Source of the DNA: Chrysogorgia sp. JL179-B06
Taxonomy: Eukaryota; Cnidaria; Anthozoa; Scleralcyonacea; Chrysogorgiidae
Assembly (NCBI GenBank): GCA_035772405.1
Contig: JAYKKM010000056.1
Span: 1,097,501 to 1,161,500 of the forward strand
Length of the DNA stretch: 64,000 nt
Reading direction: 5' to 3'
A model generated the notes under the pieces. The model did no database searches. It was not told where the DNA came from and saw only the letters and a list, made by a program, of their open reading frames with translations. The translations under genes were made by a program, and so were the position numbers. This document shows, one piece after another, positions 8,870-19,686 of this stretch; the first letter of the stretch is position 1, and each line of letters starts with the position of its first letter.

Positions 8870-9778
8870 GTACGAATCATTTACGAACTGAACTGATTCA
8901 GTGGCTGAAAATAAGATGACTCCAGGATATACATCACTATCCGTGCCCGGCTAAGGATACTCCATAGTTATAATATATATAATAGTAATAGACATTATTA
9001 ACTAATACGAGTACATAACATACCAGACACATGGGGTTCTGTCTTGTTGATGTAGGGCAACAAAATAGACAATCACCTCACATGCATTTGGTGCTTAAGG
9101 TTACGGAACCCGCCTGCGCAATTTTTCTCCGATTTATCTCAAATTTGCACCAATTATAGTTAAGTATGCGAAGAACACTATCATACTGTGAAAAAAATTA
9201 AAAATACAATATTTTTCCAGATATAACCATTAATTTAAAATCATATGACCTTCGCACCACGGTTTAACCTGGTCTTTGGTTTTACCAAAAAGCTCTCAAT
9301 TTACCATATTTACACTTCTCGATGTTTGTTCTAAAAAAGTGTGTCTGGGATTTTTTATTACTGGAGGGGTTTAGCAGCTAGGATATTTATTTCTCGACCT
9401 ATGTTGTGGAAGAAGCAATTGACGAATGAAGGCCCGTAACTCAGTTCGTTTTTACATAAAAAAAACGTCGACACACTTTTGTAGCCCAGAGTTCGCAGAC
9501 ATCCTGTGCAAGTTTGGTGGGAATCGGTTAAAACGCGCGATCAATTTACATCTTTTAGTGACCCTATGTGACTCAAAATTGATGTGGTAATAAATAAGAC
9601 GTGAAAGTTCGGCGCGGTTTAACAGCTATTGCAAATTCTCCGCCCCCTCTAATAATTGAATTACTTTCCACCAATAAGAACAACAGAGATATTAATGGTT
9701 TGTTTTGTGGTGAGTTGCAATTGCAAAACAAAGACTATACTAGTACACTGAAATAGCACTTGTCTACAAAGTTCGAAG

Positions 9779-9904
9779 ATGCCTGCAAAAACTACTCGGA
9801 CGGCTAAAGAAAACAAGCGCAATGCCAGTGAGTTAGATTCTACACCTGATGACCACAGCAATAGATTTAATTTCTATGTTTTTGGTTGTTTACTCCAAGT
9901 ATAA
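9779..9904 (+). CDS. Short N-terminal frame inside the TTAA element
   Basis: Starts MPAKTTRTAKENKRNASELD, basic then acidic, 41 codons. It converges on the end of the minus-strand remnant and may be the first exon of a second element gene. Nothing else supports it. Confidence 0.25.
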   Translation: MPAKTTRTAKENKRNASELDSTPDDHSNRFNFYVFGCLLQV

Positions 9905-10569
9905 ACGGGAGAAGAAATATCCATCATGCTAGACATTTTGCTGCTGTGGCTTTGCCTTTTCCTATTGCTCTGAAAGCAACAACAGAGGATGTATTCACGT
10001 CATATTTCTGGCCTTTTCTTTTCGAAATCGGTTCAGGAAAACATGTTTGGTGTGAAATACATGTCTTACTTGAGCAAGAGAAAATCCATTTTGCTCCTAA
10101 ACCTTGTCTCGAATTCATTTTTTCAAGTATATTTAGTGGAAGCTGGCACTCCTTACACACTACAGAGTTGTCTAGCATTTATTACAAACATTCTGGACTA
10201 ACAATATAATTGCCAACGGGTGGTTGGTAACAAGCAGGATTGTCATCCTCGTTTTCAATTGAGTTAAAATCCGAATCAAAATCATGATTCAGATTGTGAT
10301 TCTGAACCCGTAATGCCGCTTTTCGCTTCTGGAAACTTTCCATACTTGTCTTCAGTTTCTGCTCGCTTCTAGAAGACCATTCCGAACGTTTATCGCTGTT
10401 TGCAATCATGTCTGGCAATTGTGTCTCTTGGTTAAAGTATGAGCCCTTGTTGCTGCCAGATAAATGTTCCTTTTAATTCTCTCTCGACGTCTTTGTCAGC
10501 TTTCTTGCGTTTGACTCGTTTTTTACAACTACCACAGAATGGATTTTTATTCCGTTTACTGTCAGACAT
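9874..10569 (-). pseudogene. Mutator/Kolobok-like transposase, N-terminal zinc region (broken)
   Basis: Three pieces on one strand. The first is MSDSKRNKNPFCGSCKKRVK (ATG at 10569), then an acidic linker frame, then SVVCKECQLPLNILEKMNSR leading to PISKRKGQKYDVNTSSVVAF, RAIGKGKATAAKCLA and ISSPVYTW. The CxxC pairs and the Asn-x-x-x-Val/Ala-x-x-x-x-GxG block are the N-terminal half of the Mutator-like transposase family (Pfam Mutator, PF20700). Stops and frame changes at about 10440 and 10180 show decay, and the catalytic half is absent. Confidence 0.65.
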
Positions 10570-10814
10570 AGAGCCAGAGAGACGAGTTGAAGTTGTTTGT
10601 TTTTCCAATTTCTTTCGATGTAATTTGATACAAATTAGCTGTCATTCATCCTGTTAATTAATAGTTGACTTTCCCGCCACGGATAATAACCGTAAATCGT
10701 TTTAACACAATAACTCACTCAATTTTCAATTCAAATTTTTGCAGCTGATCCTTTACAGACATCAAAACACCATTTTAAAAAAAATTTCCACTCTAGGGTA
10801 TTCTGTAACCTTAA

Positions 10815-11350
10815 AAAAGTCTAAATATTATCACACCTTACAGATAAATTTTCTCAGAATGTTCCTCACAGAAATCGCAGGGACCTGGGGCTATAAAAAT
10901 TCTGGGGGGCCCCCAGACCCCCTAGACCCCCTAGACAGGTTTGTAGCAAAAACTTCAGAGGATTTGTCTTACTGCCTTCCCAACAAAATAACCCTGGCAC
11001 TAACAAATAGTTAATTCCATCATCAAATCACTTGTTGAAATTAGCATGCTTCTTTACAGCCACTACAAGGATCACCTGTGGTATGGCAGAAGTAACTTTT
11101 AATGGAATCGTTTCCCCACGTTTTACATTAAGTTGTCTTGTATAACCCCGACTTAATAGTTACTTCCTTTTCTTGAATTTTCCTTTTTTATTATTACACT
11201 AGTACTCTTTAGAAAACGAACTTTTTCATTCTGTTTCTTTCTCGATTTTAAAAGCGGCATAGCTTGGCAGCGAGAATCTGCTACTACTGGAGGGTTTTGC
11301 AGTTTGAATCACTTTACTATCATTGCCAATAGCATCATTATTTATCTCGT
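10815..11350. other. No gene recognised; C/G-run cluster
   Basis: No supported frame. A notable word GGGGGGCCCCCAGACCCCC with repeated CCCCTAGAC lies at about 10904-10935. Confidence 0.3.
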
Positions 11351-11359
11351 TGCCGCACT

Positions 11360-11992
11360 TTGAACAAAAATAAAACCTGTGTCAAGAAGAGTAGATGTTG
11401 GCTTGTTTATGTGGCCCGACACATAAATTCCGTTTCTGCTTAATGTATAAAGGCTCTGCTCTCTTCAGTCGTCATTTGTCGTATTTTGTTGGTGTTCAGG
11501 GGCTACATGCTTCGTTTCAGGGACCCCGTGCCCCATGGCAGCCCCTGTGTGTCGTTTCCCAGTTGCTTTTGAATACAATCTCGAGCGTAGTGGCCATAAC
11601 GTTGACAGGAATAAAATTTGACCTTGCTTTTTCCTGTCTTTCTGAACGTTGCTGTTGAGCGATGACGTTTTGACTGACTTGATTTTCAAATGTTTCTAAT
11701 CTCGTACTGATTTTCAACATGAGTTGTTTCAGTTCCTCTTCTTTGGTTTTGAACTCTGTGAGGCCATTTAAGCACTTTCAAGTTGTTGTACTAATCGCAC
11801 CGCTTTGGGGAGAGTTTTTGGTTGTTTGACGAATAACTGTTCCCCATCCAAGCAACAATCAACAATACCACTCAAGAAACAATTGCTTGCCATCTCCTCT
11901 TTAAATGGGAAATCAGTGCTGCGGTAGGCATTTTCAGCCAATTCGTCAAATTTTTGGAATAAGTTTCTGCATCTTCGTTGACCTTCTGACAT
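11360..11992 (-). pseudogene. LTR retrotransposon (Ty3/gypsy-like) gag, zinc knuckle and protease remnant
   Basis: Read leftward: a gag capsid tail (FDELAENAYRSTDFPFKEEM, then KTLPKAVRLVQQLES), a coiled linker in a shifted frame (TRLETFENQVSQ), a zinc-knuckle core in a third frame (SCQRYGHYARDC, first Cys lost), and a protease start with LLDTG, the aspartic protease active-site triplet. The order is that of Ty3/gypsy-type elements. Reverse transcriptase, integrase and LTRs are not visible. Several frameshifts make it a dead fragment. Confidence 0.7.
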
Positions 11993-12537
11993 CGATTTCT
12001 GAGCAGCAATTTGTAGCCGCTAGTCATATAAAAAACGTGTAACAAGCGGAAATCAAGAGGGTGGATGGGTATTCCGCAATTTTTACATACTATGCCTCAT
12101 AGTACATTTGGAAGTTTACAGGGGACACTGACATAATTAAATTATGCTTTTTACATTTTTCTCCAAATAAAGTGTTCAACAGTCAACAGATTTAAAAAAG
12201 GATTGAGTTGAACATGTTTTTTTACTTAATATTTAAAACTCCTTAAAGTATAAATTAAGTGTTTGTTTATACAGTTTTATAGTAATTGTAGTTTTGTGTA
12301 TATAGTAATACCATGATCGCCTCGGATTCTATTGTTCTCCATTTGGATTGTAAACCTCGTATTTCCCTCATTGCTCATGCAAGAGGGAAATTTTTCCACT
12401 GTCTTCTAAATTTCCCTCACTCCTATGATATGCATGAAAGTTAGTAGAACACAAAGGATTTCTTTATCTTCTAATTTTCCCTCAATGAGACAATGGTCAA
12501 AAGTCAAGGTCTTTTGAAATTGAAGAGCAAGTTTAGC
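11993..12537. other. No gene recognised
   Basis: AT-rich. Repeats of TTTCCCTC near 12362-12485 are seen; no coding evidence. Confidence 0.3.
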
Positions 12538-12813
12538 AAGCTTATTAGACAAAGTACTAAATGAATTAGAGAAGGATGTTGATAGCAGTTCCGTACAGGA
12601 ATCAGCCAATGACAGTGTTTCAAGCATTAACACTGAAATTCTTAGTAATCATAATAGTGAAGTCACTAATAGCAATTCATGTTTGAGTCATCAAACAGTC
12701 ACAGAACAGTCCAAGATTTATGGGAAAGGTAAAGATAATCCTAAGTTGAGCAACTGGCAAAAAGAGGTCACTCAGGCTGCATTTTCCATTTGCCTGCAAC
12801 ATAATGAAATGCT
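12538..12813 (+). pseudogene. ATG-less coding fragment cut by a hAT terminus
   Basis: About 92 open codons read SLLDKVLNELEKDVDSSSVQ, a Ser/Asn-rich linker, then LSNWQKEVTQAAFSICLQHN. A structured C-terminal segment after a polar linker looks like real protein. It runs straight into CAGTGCTGTAAC at 12814, the terminal repeat of a hAT-type element, so the gene was probably truncated by that insertion. I do not recognise the family. Confidence 0.4.
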
Positions 12814-13760
12814 CAGTGCTGTAACATTTACAGTTACATTACCAGAAACATAACTAGTTACCGATACAAGTTAGATGGAAAAGTGTAACTAGTTACAGTT
12901 TCAAAGTTACAATGTTACAAGTTACATTTATTGATTGCAATTAAGAAGACATCGAAGTCCAATGGTAATGAAACCTGAGTAATCAGCAAACAATACATTA
13001 AAATGCAGAAATAATTAACAATTATTTAGATGTATGATGTATCTGTAAAATTCAACAACATTGATTTTTTTTAATAGAACTGTCAACTAAAAAAACTCTG
13101 CTATTATACAGTCTGAACATATTTCAAATAGCTATAATTTCTTCAAATAAAGTCTTTATTGCATTTCACAATGATGCAATTTTCAAAGTTTACATGTGTC
13201 ATTTGATTGATGTGGGCTGACGATCAACCCACCAGCACTAAAAAGCCTTTCACAAGCAGCACTGGCAGGCAATGGTGTGTTCAGCTCAATAAAGCGTTTG
13301 CGAAGCAAGGGCCATCTTGTATAATCACAAAGGTTATCAAGAAATCCGTCTCCTCTTGATCTTCTGCAGAGGACAATTCAGATTCGTCAACCACTGGTTC
13401 TGCCAAACTTTCCAATTTTTCATTTATAAAGGAAACACCTAAAATTTTAAAATAGTATGAATAAATTTATGCTGTCTATAGACTATAATAAGTATGTCAT
13501 CTTTAAGCTATATAGTTACCTTTCTCAAAAACATCACTATCAGTTGTCCAGCTTTCTTTAAACGTGGGGTGAAGAATAGAAGCAGCAATGATCTTTTCGT
13601 CGTTAAGAATAGATTCAAACCGATTATTGATTCCATTTAATAGTGCTTGCACCAATGGTTTCGTGGCTGGAATATCCAACTTCTTTGAAAGCTTATCTTT
13701 CAGTATACTGATAGTTGGTGCTAGATAACCCATGAAGGCATTCAAGTGGTTTGTTTCTCC
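12814..13760. mobile_element. hAT element remnant (left terminus and 3' half of transposase)
   Basis: The left end CAGTGCTGTAAC is followed by repeated GTAACTAGTTAC and GTTACA words, typical hAT terminal and subterminal motifs. The transposase lies on the minus strand (13190-13760). No right terminus is found before the LINE piece at 13.9 kb, so the copy is truncated. Confidence 0.6.
13190..13760 (-). pseudogene. hAT transposase, C-terminal region with dimerisation motif
   Basis: An exon (MNAFMGYLAPTISILKDKLS, then NDEKIIAASILHPTFKESWT) ends at a GTAACT donor near 13518. The next exon starts after TTTTAG near 13445 (GVSFINEKLESLAEPV). After a one-base frame break it reads DYTRWPLLRKRFIELNTPLP and ASAACERLFSAGGLI. 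ASAACERLFS is the signature of the hAT C-terminal dimerisation region, as in ZBED-type transposases. The N-terminal half and the catalytic Asp residues are not present. Confidence 0.8.
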
Positions 13761-13936
13761 CTGTAGAATGTTAAGTGCTTGATTCTACTATTGGCAACGT
13801 GTAACAATGGTTATGCGGGAAACAGAACGATTTTCGGACCGCTACACGAGGACATTTTGTCCAATCAAAAAGCTAGAAAATTGGACATTGACACTGGTAT
13901 ATAACAATAAAAGTTATTCTTCAAAAACGAGAAGAT

Positions 13937-14340
13937 TTGATGACATTTAGATTTAAGGTGTTACGAAATCTGACACCTAATTATTTATCAAACTTGTTCG
14001 TTGCTGGTCACAACAATACATACAACTTGAGAAGCAACGACCGTAAACTCCGTTTACAAAAAACAAAAACAAACTTCTTAAAAACCAGCTTCTCTTATCG
14101 CGAAGCTAATTCTTCGATAATTTTAATGATATACCTTATGCACATCTACAAGACTTATTGTATCTTTATTATATTATATCATTATATTGGTAAATTTAGT
14201 ATATAGTTGTTAGTAAGGGTTATATAGATTTAATATTTTGTATTTATATATAGTATTTTGTAAACACGGCCCTTTGAAAATCAGGAAACTGAAAGGTCAC
14301 CGTATCAAAATAAGTTTTAATAATAATAATTGTTTTGCAA
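13937..14340 (+). mobile_element. LINE 3' end: ORF2 tail and 3' UTR
   Basis: The frame MMTFRFKVLRNLTPNYLSNL, then YNLRSNDRKLRLQKTKTNFL and KTSFSYREA, is the C-terminal tail of CR1/jockey-type LINEs. A 3' UTR follows with CACGGCCCTTTGAAAATCAGG and CTGAAAGGTCACCGTATC, ending in TAATAATAATAATTG, a typical simple-repeat LINE tail. 5'-truncated copy. Confidence 0.8.
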
Positions 14341-14990
14341 GATTCATCTTGTATGTATGATTTTCTTAGATTAGCATAAATCTCAGAAAACTCTCCCTCA
14401 AATATAAGTCCATTCCAAAATAAGCATTATTATTAACATGTTTGGTTTGGACTGAAAATATGTAAAATACTCTGCACAGCCAGTCAGTGTAAAAATATTT
14501 ACTGAACCTTCTACTTAGTATTCTTTATATAAAGAATATTTATTAAGTTGTGTTTGAAACTGTTCGATAAACGCACAGTACATGTTTGATTAGGTCTAAA
14601 ATCACTTTGGCTAATCGCTCGTGGTTTTAAACCCAAGTAAAACACCCCTGCTCGTTTTTAGTCTTAGTTAATTACGTTTTAATTACACTGCGATTTACAA
14701 TTAAGTTCTGTTTTAAGTTTTAAACAGTTTTAAACAGTTTTAACAGAAATCAAGATAGAAATGTGAAAGAGTAGCACAATGTGGCTGTATTGCTTTATGT
14801 ATTGCTTAATGTATATCATGTGTCAGCATTGCTTTATTTGATAAACATGTGTGGCTTAAACTAATCAGGCACAAGTGCAGTAATTAGGTAAAATTCAAAC
14901 TGCAAGTACAATGACTCTTTTGGTATTGGCCTTTGGTAACATTTTTGGCCTTTGGTAACAAAAGACCTAACAAAGACCAAAACCCTAAAT
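14341..14990. other. No gene recognised
   Basis: Chance frames only. A short direct duplication TTTTGG(C)CTTTGGTAACA occurs twice at about 14927-14960, next to the hairpin. Confidence 0.3.
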
Positions 14991-14992
14991 TT

Positions 14993-15028
14993 TGTGGCAT
15001 TTGGGACCGCGCAGTCCCAAATGCCACA
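14993..15028. repeat. Perfect 15-bp inverted repeat (hairpin)
   Basis: TGTGGCATTTGGGAC, a 6-base CGCGCA loop, then GTCCCAAATGCCACA. The arms match completely. Confidence 0.9.
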
Positions 15029-15120
15029 GGTGTAAGTGATAGGAAAACATGTTTGGGGCCTTTTGGGGGACAAACGTTTTGCGGGGACTACTTTTGGGAG
15101 TACTTTGGCTCGAATACTAT

Positions 15121-15470
15121 AAACTTTTTTGGGGCCCAAAAATGCTGACTCTAAATTTTGACCTATTTTAGGGAATGGTCGGGGAGGGTTCCCTGGACTA
15201 TTAAGAACATTTTTATGTAAACAAATTTAAATGCTGAGTCAGCAAAATTTTGTCCATGCAAGGACCATTCATAAAAATCTTTTTTAAACGTTTTCTGGAC
15301 CATTTAGATAGAACATTATTTGGAAAAATTTTTTTTTCCCATCACAAAAATGTCGAGTCAGCATAATTTTGACCATGTTACGGGAAGGGAAAATGTTCCT
15401 TGGACGATTTAGAACATTTTTTAAGTACAAAAGTTCATAATCATGACTGTAAGGTGTTAAAATACTACAA
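15121..15470. repeat. Degenerate tandem repeats of about 115 bp
   Basis: Three units share GCTGAGTCAGCA(A)AATTTTG, CCATG, a GG(A)CCAT/GACTAT word and (A)GAACATTTTT. Further GAACATTTT words appear at 15490 and 16440, on each side of the mariner-type insertion, so that element probably landed inside this array. Confidence 0.6.
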
Positions 15471-15535
15471 AACAAGAGTAACTCCGTTGATCTAGAACAT
15501 TTTATTACAACTTATACCAGTTTTACATTATACTA

Positions 15536-16363
15536 CCGGGTGTCCCAAAAAAAAGGTACTCCGGTTTGATTCATAATAACTTCTAAACGAGTGAAGCTAT
15601 TAAACTGAAATAACTTTCATTAGATAGAGGGAAGACTAGCTTAGATTTTGATATATTACAGTTGTATTTTACTTAAAAATTCACGGAGATATTAATGTTC
15701 AAAATCGGTAGCATATTTCTGGATGTGTCTAAAATATGCAAAAAACGCCGTATCAAATACTTAATGTTGGATGTCTCTGGGGAGTTGCATGTTATGTCTT
15801 ATGAAGTTATGGTTTGATTGTGTTTCATTCTGAGTTTATTCTGAACATGAACAAATTTGGAATGTACCACATGATCAGCAACCGCAGAATTTAGAAGAGC
15901 TTCGCAACTCAATTGTGACAGCATGCCGTAATCTAGAACAACGAATGATCCATGACTCCTTCGACGCAATGGAGTCACGGGCTAGGCAGTGCATTCGTGC
16001 TAGAGGACACGCGATTCCGAACGAATAAATCTTGCTTGTATTTTGTAAATAATAATACTTCGTTTCATAATAAACAATTTGTCAAGTGTCATTTATTTAC
16101 TGCTAATAGTGCGTGTTTCAGTTGAGCAAAGCTTGATTAATATTTGATACAGCGTTTTTTGCATATTTTAGACACATCCAGAAATATGCTACCGATTTTG
16201 AACATTAATATCTCCGTGAATTTTTAAGTAAAATACAACTGTCATATTTCAAAATCTAAGTTAGTCTTCCCTCTATCTAATGAAAGTTATTTCAGTTTAA
16301 TAGCTTCACTCGTTTAGAAGTTATTATGAATCAAACCGGAGTACTTTTTTTTGGGACACCCGG
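15536..16363. mobile_element. 828-bp Tc1/mariner-type element with inverted repeats of about 220 bp
   Basis: The ends are CCGGGTGTCCCAAAAAAAA and its complement TTTTTTTTGGGACACCCGG, flanked by TA (15534-15535, 16364-16365). The arms stay highly similar from 15536 to about 15757 and from about 16140 to 16363. Outside the TA lies a further direct repeat GTTTTACATTAT. Between the arms is only a transposase tail, so the copy needs a helper element. Confidence 0.9.
15848..16028 (+). pseudogene. Mariner/Tc1 transposase C-terminal tail
   Basis: In frame to a TAA at 16026: IWNVPHDQQPQNLEELRNSI, then ACRNLEQRM and RARQCIRARGHAIPNE. This is the final segment of DDE transposases in the IS630-Tc1-mariner group (NLEELR...I). 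The catalytic core has been deleted. Confidence 0.7.
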
Positions 16364-16409
16364 TAGTTTTACATTATGACAACCGGTCACCATACATCAT
16401 AGCGGTGAT

Positions 16410-17582
16410 ACAGTTGTTAGTTACAGCAAGACCATTTAGAACATTTTTTATAAATAACTTTCTCTCTTTCTTCTTCTTTCATCTTTTTTTTTGTGGTGGT
16501 GGTGTCAGTGGCACGATTCGCAGCTTTTAGCTCGTGGTCGGTGGTATGGACAGGGCTGTGGGATGATGACTCGGATGATGAGGATGGCTTCTTCCATTCC
16601 ATATTCTCTTCCTTCTCTGCTACTTCTCCGTCTTTTCCTTTTCAGCCGCCCTCACCATTTGACCTTGTAGGTTATATCTACAAAAACACGATAGAGCCTG
16701 CTAACCCTCTTAACCCTACATGTTTTACTGCTGATACTTACTTTTTATAATCTTCACTGCCCACTTGCATCACGCTGGTACAACCTAGCACGGGGCACGG
16801 CATGGGTCGTAGTTGACTCTGAACACCGCGCTGTGAAGTTTGCAATATTCGGCTGCAGCCTCTCCAGAATATTTGTGTATCCTGATGAGGTGCAACCGAA
16901 GCGTTGTGAAGGATTTCCGGCATTCCAGGCACCGTTTTCTCCGCTTTACTGTGCCCTGCTGAAAGTAAAATATATAATGTTAGAAATGATTTCATTTTTG
17001 TTAAGTATACCCTAAATAAATGTAAGGGGAAGTTAGTGGAAAAGATATTTTTATTTAGTTGTATTACCTCCGCATGGACAACCACCTCCTCTTCACTTGT
17101 TGATTGTTGCTCCTGCTGTTCATGTCTTCTTCTCTGCTTTTCCTTCTTTTTCTTTTCCTTCTTCTTTTCATCTTCCTCCCGTGCCTCCTGCCTCTTCTTC
17201 AACGTCAATTCATCATCCTCCGAATCCACCAGCAACCCCATCCTACCACTAACCTCCACCTAACCTTCCACCACAACTGCATCCTTCCAATCACCACGCA
17301 CCTCCATTTCCTTCTCCGATTCCTCCGCCGCATTCCTTGCCATATCCGCCTCCTTCTCCAACGCCCACCTTTCGCGTAGTCCTCCATATCAAATTCGCTA
17401 TCCTCGTCCGTGTCGCTCTCCATTACACCCCTCAAACCCCGCCGCAAATCCTCCTCCGCAAAAACCTCTGTCATCTTCCTGTCATGTTCCACCTTCCTTG
17501 CCCGACCCGCTACCATTACCCCTTTGTCCCTTTCCTTCCTCCTCCTCTCGTACACCATTTCCCTTGTCTTTCTCGTAATCAT
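16410..17582 (-). pseudogene. Lys/Glu-rich multi-exon gene remnant with a C2H2-like finger
   Basis: It starts MITRKTREMVYERRRKERDK (ATG at 17582). It is highly charged, with acidic DTDEDSEFDMEDYAK, then after a frame change KEADMARNAAEESEKEME, an in-frame TAG, and a long Glu/Lys coiled stretch (REEDEKKKEKKKKEK). A GTAATA donor ends this exon near 17068. The next exon (about 16960) contains KRRKRCLECRKSFTTLRLHL followed by IRIHKYSGE, a C2H2-type finger. A last part (16417-16600) is Ser/Thr/Lys-rich. The stop and frame change suggest decay. Family not recognised. Confidence 0.4.
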
Positions 17583-17699
17583 TCTGTGAAATTCCAAACT
17601 AATTAATAAACACAAAAAAATTATGTTACAGACAGAGACGTGAAGGCCAGAAGTAGCAAGTGTGCAAAATTATCATTAAAACAAGTATCAGTTGCATCA

Positions 17700-18270
17700 G
17701 TTAAATATTGAGTGAGATATAGTCATATTATCATGGTTATATTATCATGTAATTGTGTATGCATGTTATCATGTATATTATCATGTATAATCATGTATGC
17801 ATGTCATCATGTATATGCAAGTAATCATGTATGCAAGTAATTATGTATGCATGTAATCATGTATGCATGTCATTATGTGTGCTGTTATGTATAATCATGT
17901 GTGCATGCTATCATGTATGCATGCTATCATGTATAATCATGTGTGCATGTTATCTGCATTTATAATCATGTATGCAAGTCATCATGATTGTATGCATCTA
18001 ATCATGTATACATGTTATCATGTGTGCTTGTTATTATATGTGCATGTTATCATGTATAATCTGTATGTATGCTATCATGTATGTGTGCATATTATCTGCA
18101 TGTATAATCATGTATGCATGTATGTCACCATGTAATGATGTATTCATGTAATCATGTTTTCAATTTATCATGTAATTGTGTATTGATGTCATGATGTATG
18201 CATGTCATGATGCATGTCATCATGTATGTATGTCATCATGTACAGTATGCATGTCATCATTGTTTTGATA
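17700..18270. repeat. ATCATGTATGCATGT minisatellite
   Basis: Irregular tandem repetition of ATCATGTATGCATGT(A/C) and TATAATCATG words over about 570 bp. Reading frames across it are artefacts of the repeat. Confidence 0.9.
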
Positions 18271-18846
18271 GTTTATATTATGTTGGTATTGTGACCATTT
18301 TTAGAATTGCTAACTCAGCATTGAAGGTCGCGCTTGGGGCCTGGGTAGGAATATTTTGCCACCATTATTGACCATTATTATTTATTGAGAGAAATTACCT
18401 CCGGAGAGGAATAACTTTGTTTGATATATATTGGGCTTACCTACAGGACAAATTTGAGACGTTATAGTGTGAGTTTATATTCTTATGTCACTTGTCCGTA
18501 TAGTTATTGTATTTGATCTGTATTTTGTGAATTTGTAATAGGGACGTATACTTTTGCTTATTTTAGGTTCGAAACTTTATAAAATATTATTGCGAAACTA
18601 TACATTGTCCAGATTTATTGTCGCTGGTATCAGCAAATTAACTGACGAAACATTTCGAACACTAGCATTCAAGTCCTGAAGCAAACTGACAATAACCTGG
18701 AAATCTGGAATTGTGTTTTGAGTGCAACTCATTAGAGAGATAAAACAATATTTTGGACTTGTGGTTGCTTAATATATTGACAGATTTGAGCTACGATTTA
18801 ATCATAAATTGTCTGTAAAATCAAGATCCTGGCATCACAAGAAAGC
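18271..18846. other. Leader/possible LTR region of the gag-like ORF
   Basis: No coding frame. It contains GGTATCAGCAAATTAACTGACG and CCTGGCATCACAAGAAAGC just before the ATG, words of the kind seen near tRNA primer-binding sites. No LTR pair was found, so the assignment is weak. Confidence 0.25.
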
Positions 18847-19173
18847 ATGGCCGACGATGCTAAATCTGCTCGTACAACAGTCAAACGTATATTTAATCGT
18901 AATATCAAGAAGATTTCTGATTCTATTGAGGCGGAAGACGCTCCTTCTGTGGTTGAGACTCGGTTTCAAGATTTGAAACAATTATGGAATGATCTTCAGG
19001 AGAAGCATGAAAGGTATATGTCACCACTTGAACATTCTAAAACATCATACGATGCAAACACCGAAGATATGTGGACAGATGAAATGGACATGGTTTATGA
19101 GAATATCTTGAAGAAAAAATTTGAATATATGAAATGCAAGAGTGAGACAGAGGCTAGGTCGATATCTGTATAA
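18847..19173 (+). CDS. Gag-like N-terminal protein of a retroelement (BEL/Pao-like?), 108 aa
   Basis: MADDAKSARTTVKRIFNRNI, then RFQDLKQLWNDLQEKHERYM and EDMWTDEMDMVYENILKKKF. It is a helical, charged, coiled-coil-like protein, the form of N-terminal gag segments in BEL/Pao and related elements, where it drives particle assembly. The ORF ends 8 residues into a 113-bp repeat (19155-), so its true C-terminus has been replaced. The start has a good AGCATGG context. Family inferred from form only. Confidence 0.4.
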   Translation: MADDAKSARTTVKRIFNRNIKKISDSIEAEDAPSVVETRFQDLKQLWNDLQEKHERYMSPLEHSKTSYDANTEDMWTDEMDMVYENILKKKFEYMKCKSETEARSISV

Positions 19174-19517
19174 ATAGATATGTTGACCAATCAGAGTGTA
19201 GTAGTCTATTAGCATATATTTGCATACACTGGAATTTAATCGTATTCCAATGGAAAGTACATTTACGTTCTATTTTACTGCGTTCAACGGAACGTAAAAT
19301 ACTTAAAAACCCTTTACATACTTAAAAATTAATAAAAGAATCAAACACACAAGGGAGTTGATGGTTGGATGCTCAAGTAATCCAACCGCCCTGAGAATAT
19401 ATATAGGTCGATATTTGTATAAATAGATATGTTGACCAATCATAGTGTCATAGTGCTATTAGCATATATTTGGATACACTGGAATTTAATCGTATTCCAA
19501 TGGAAAGTACATTTACT
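19155..19517. repeat. Pair of 113-bp direct repeats
   Basis: The copies at 19155-19267 and 19404-19517 both start TAGGTCGATAT(C/T)TGTATAA and end CCAATGGAAAGTACATTTAC, with about 95 percent identity. The 136 bp between them contains TTTACGTT/AACGTAAA palindromic words. The left copy truncates the gag-like ORF. They may be termini of a small element or a local duplication. Confidence 0.75.
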
Positions 19518-19686
19518 GTAGCCTCGCCATTTTTAAATTTTGGTCATGACACCCTCCACTGTTCTGTACCATCAGGTCTGTGCTTGATCTCTCTGTCTAA
19601 GTTGTTATTGAAGTGAAGAATGGCTAAAATATGTCTGAAAAGAAAAAAATAATGTCTAGAGAATGTCATAATTCAAGTTTTAACTA

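Larger units (their letters stand above)
9099..10810. mobile_element. 1,712-bp DNA transposon flanked by TTAA
   Basis: TTAA occurs at 9095-9098 and 10811-10814. The ends are GGTTACGGAACCC on the left and, read inward from the right, GGTTACAGAATACC. TTAA duplication is the hallmark of piggyBac and Kolobok. The minus-strand remnant inside matches the protein family labelled Mutator-like in Pfam, which together with TTAA points to Kolobok. A second frame starts on the plus strand at 9779. Confidence 0.75.

Noticed and set aside
16493..17606. Several plus-strand frames rich in Ser, Leu, Phe and Pro
   Set aside because: Complement shadows of the Lys/Glu-rich minus-strand coding remnant.
17863..18135. 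Met/His/Val/Cys-rich 90-codon frame
   Set aside because: Made by the ATCATGTATGCATGT minisatellite.
17700..18270. CRISPR-like array
   Set aside because: Repeats are irregular and lack unique spacers of constant length; a minisatellite in a eukaryotic genome.
19155..19517. Long terminal repeats of a retrotransposon
   Set aside because: Only 136 bp lie between the 113-bp copies, with no TG...CA ends and no primer-binding site; kept as a direct repeat.
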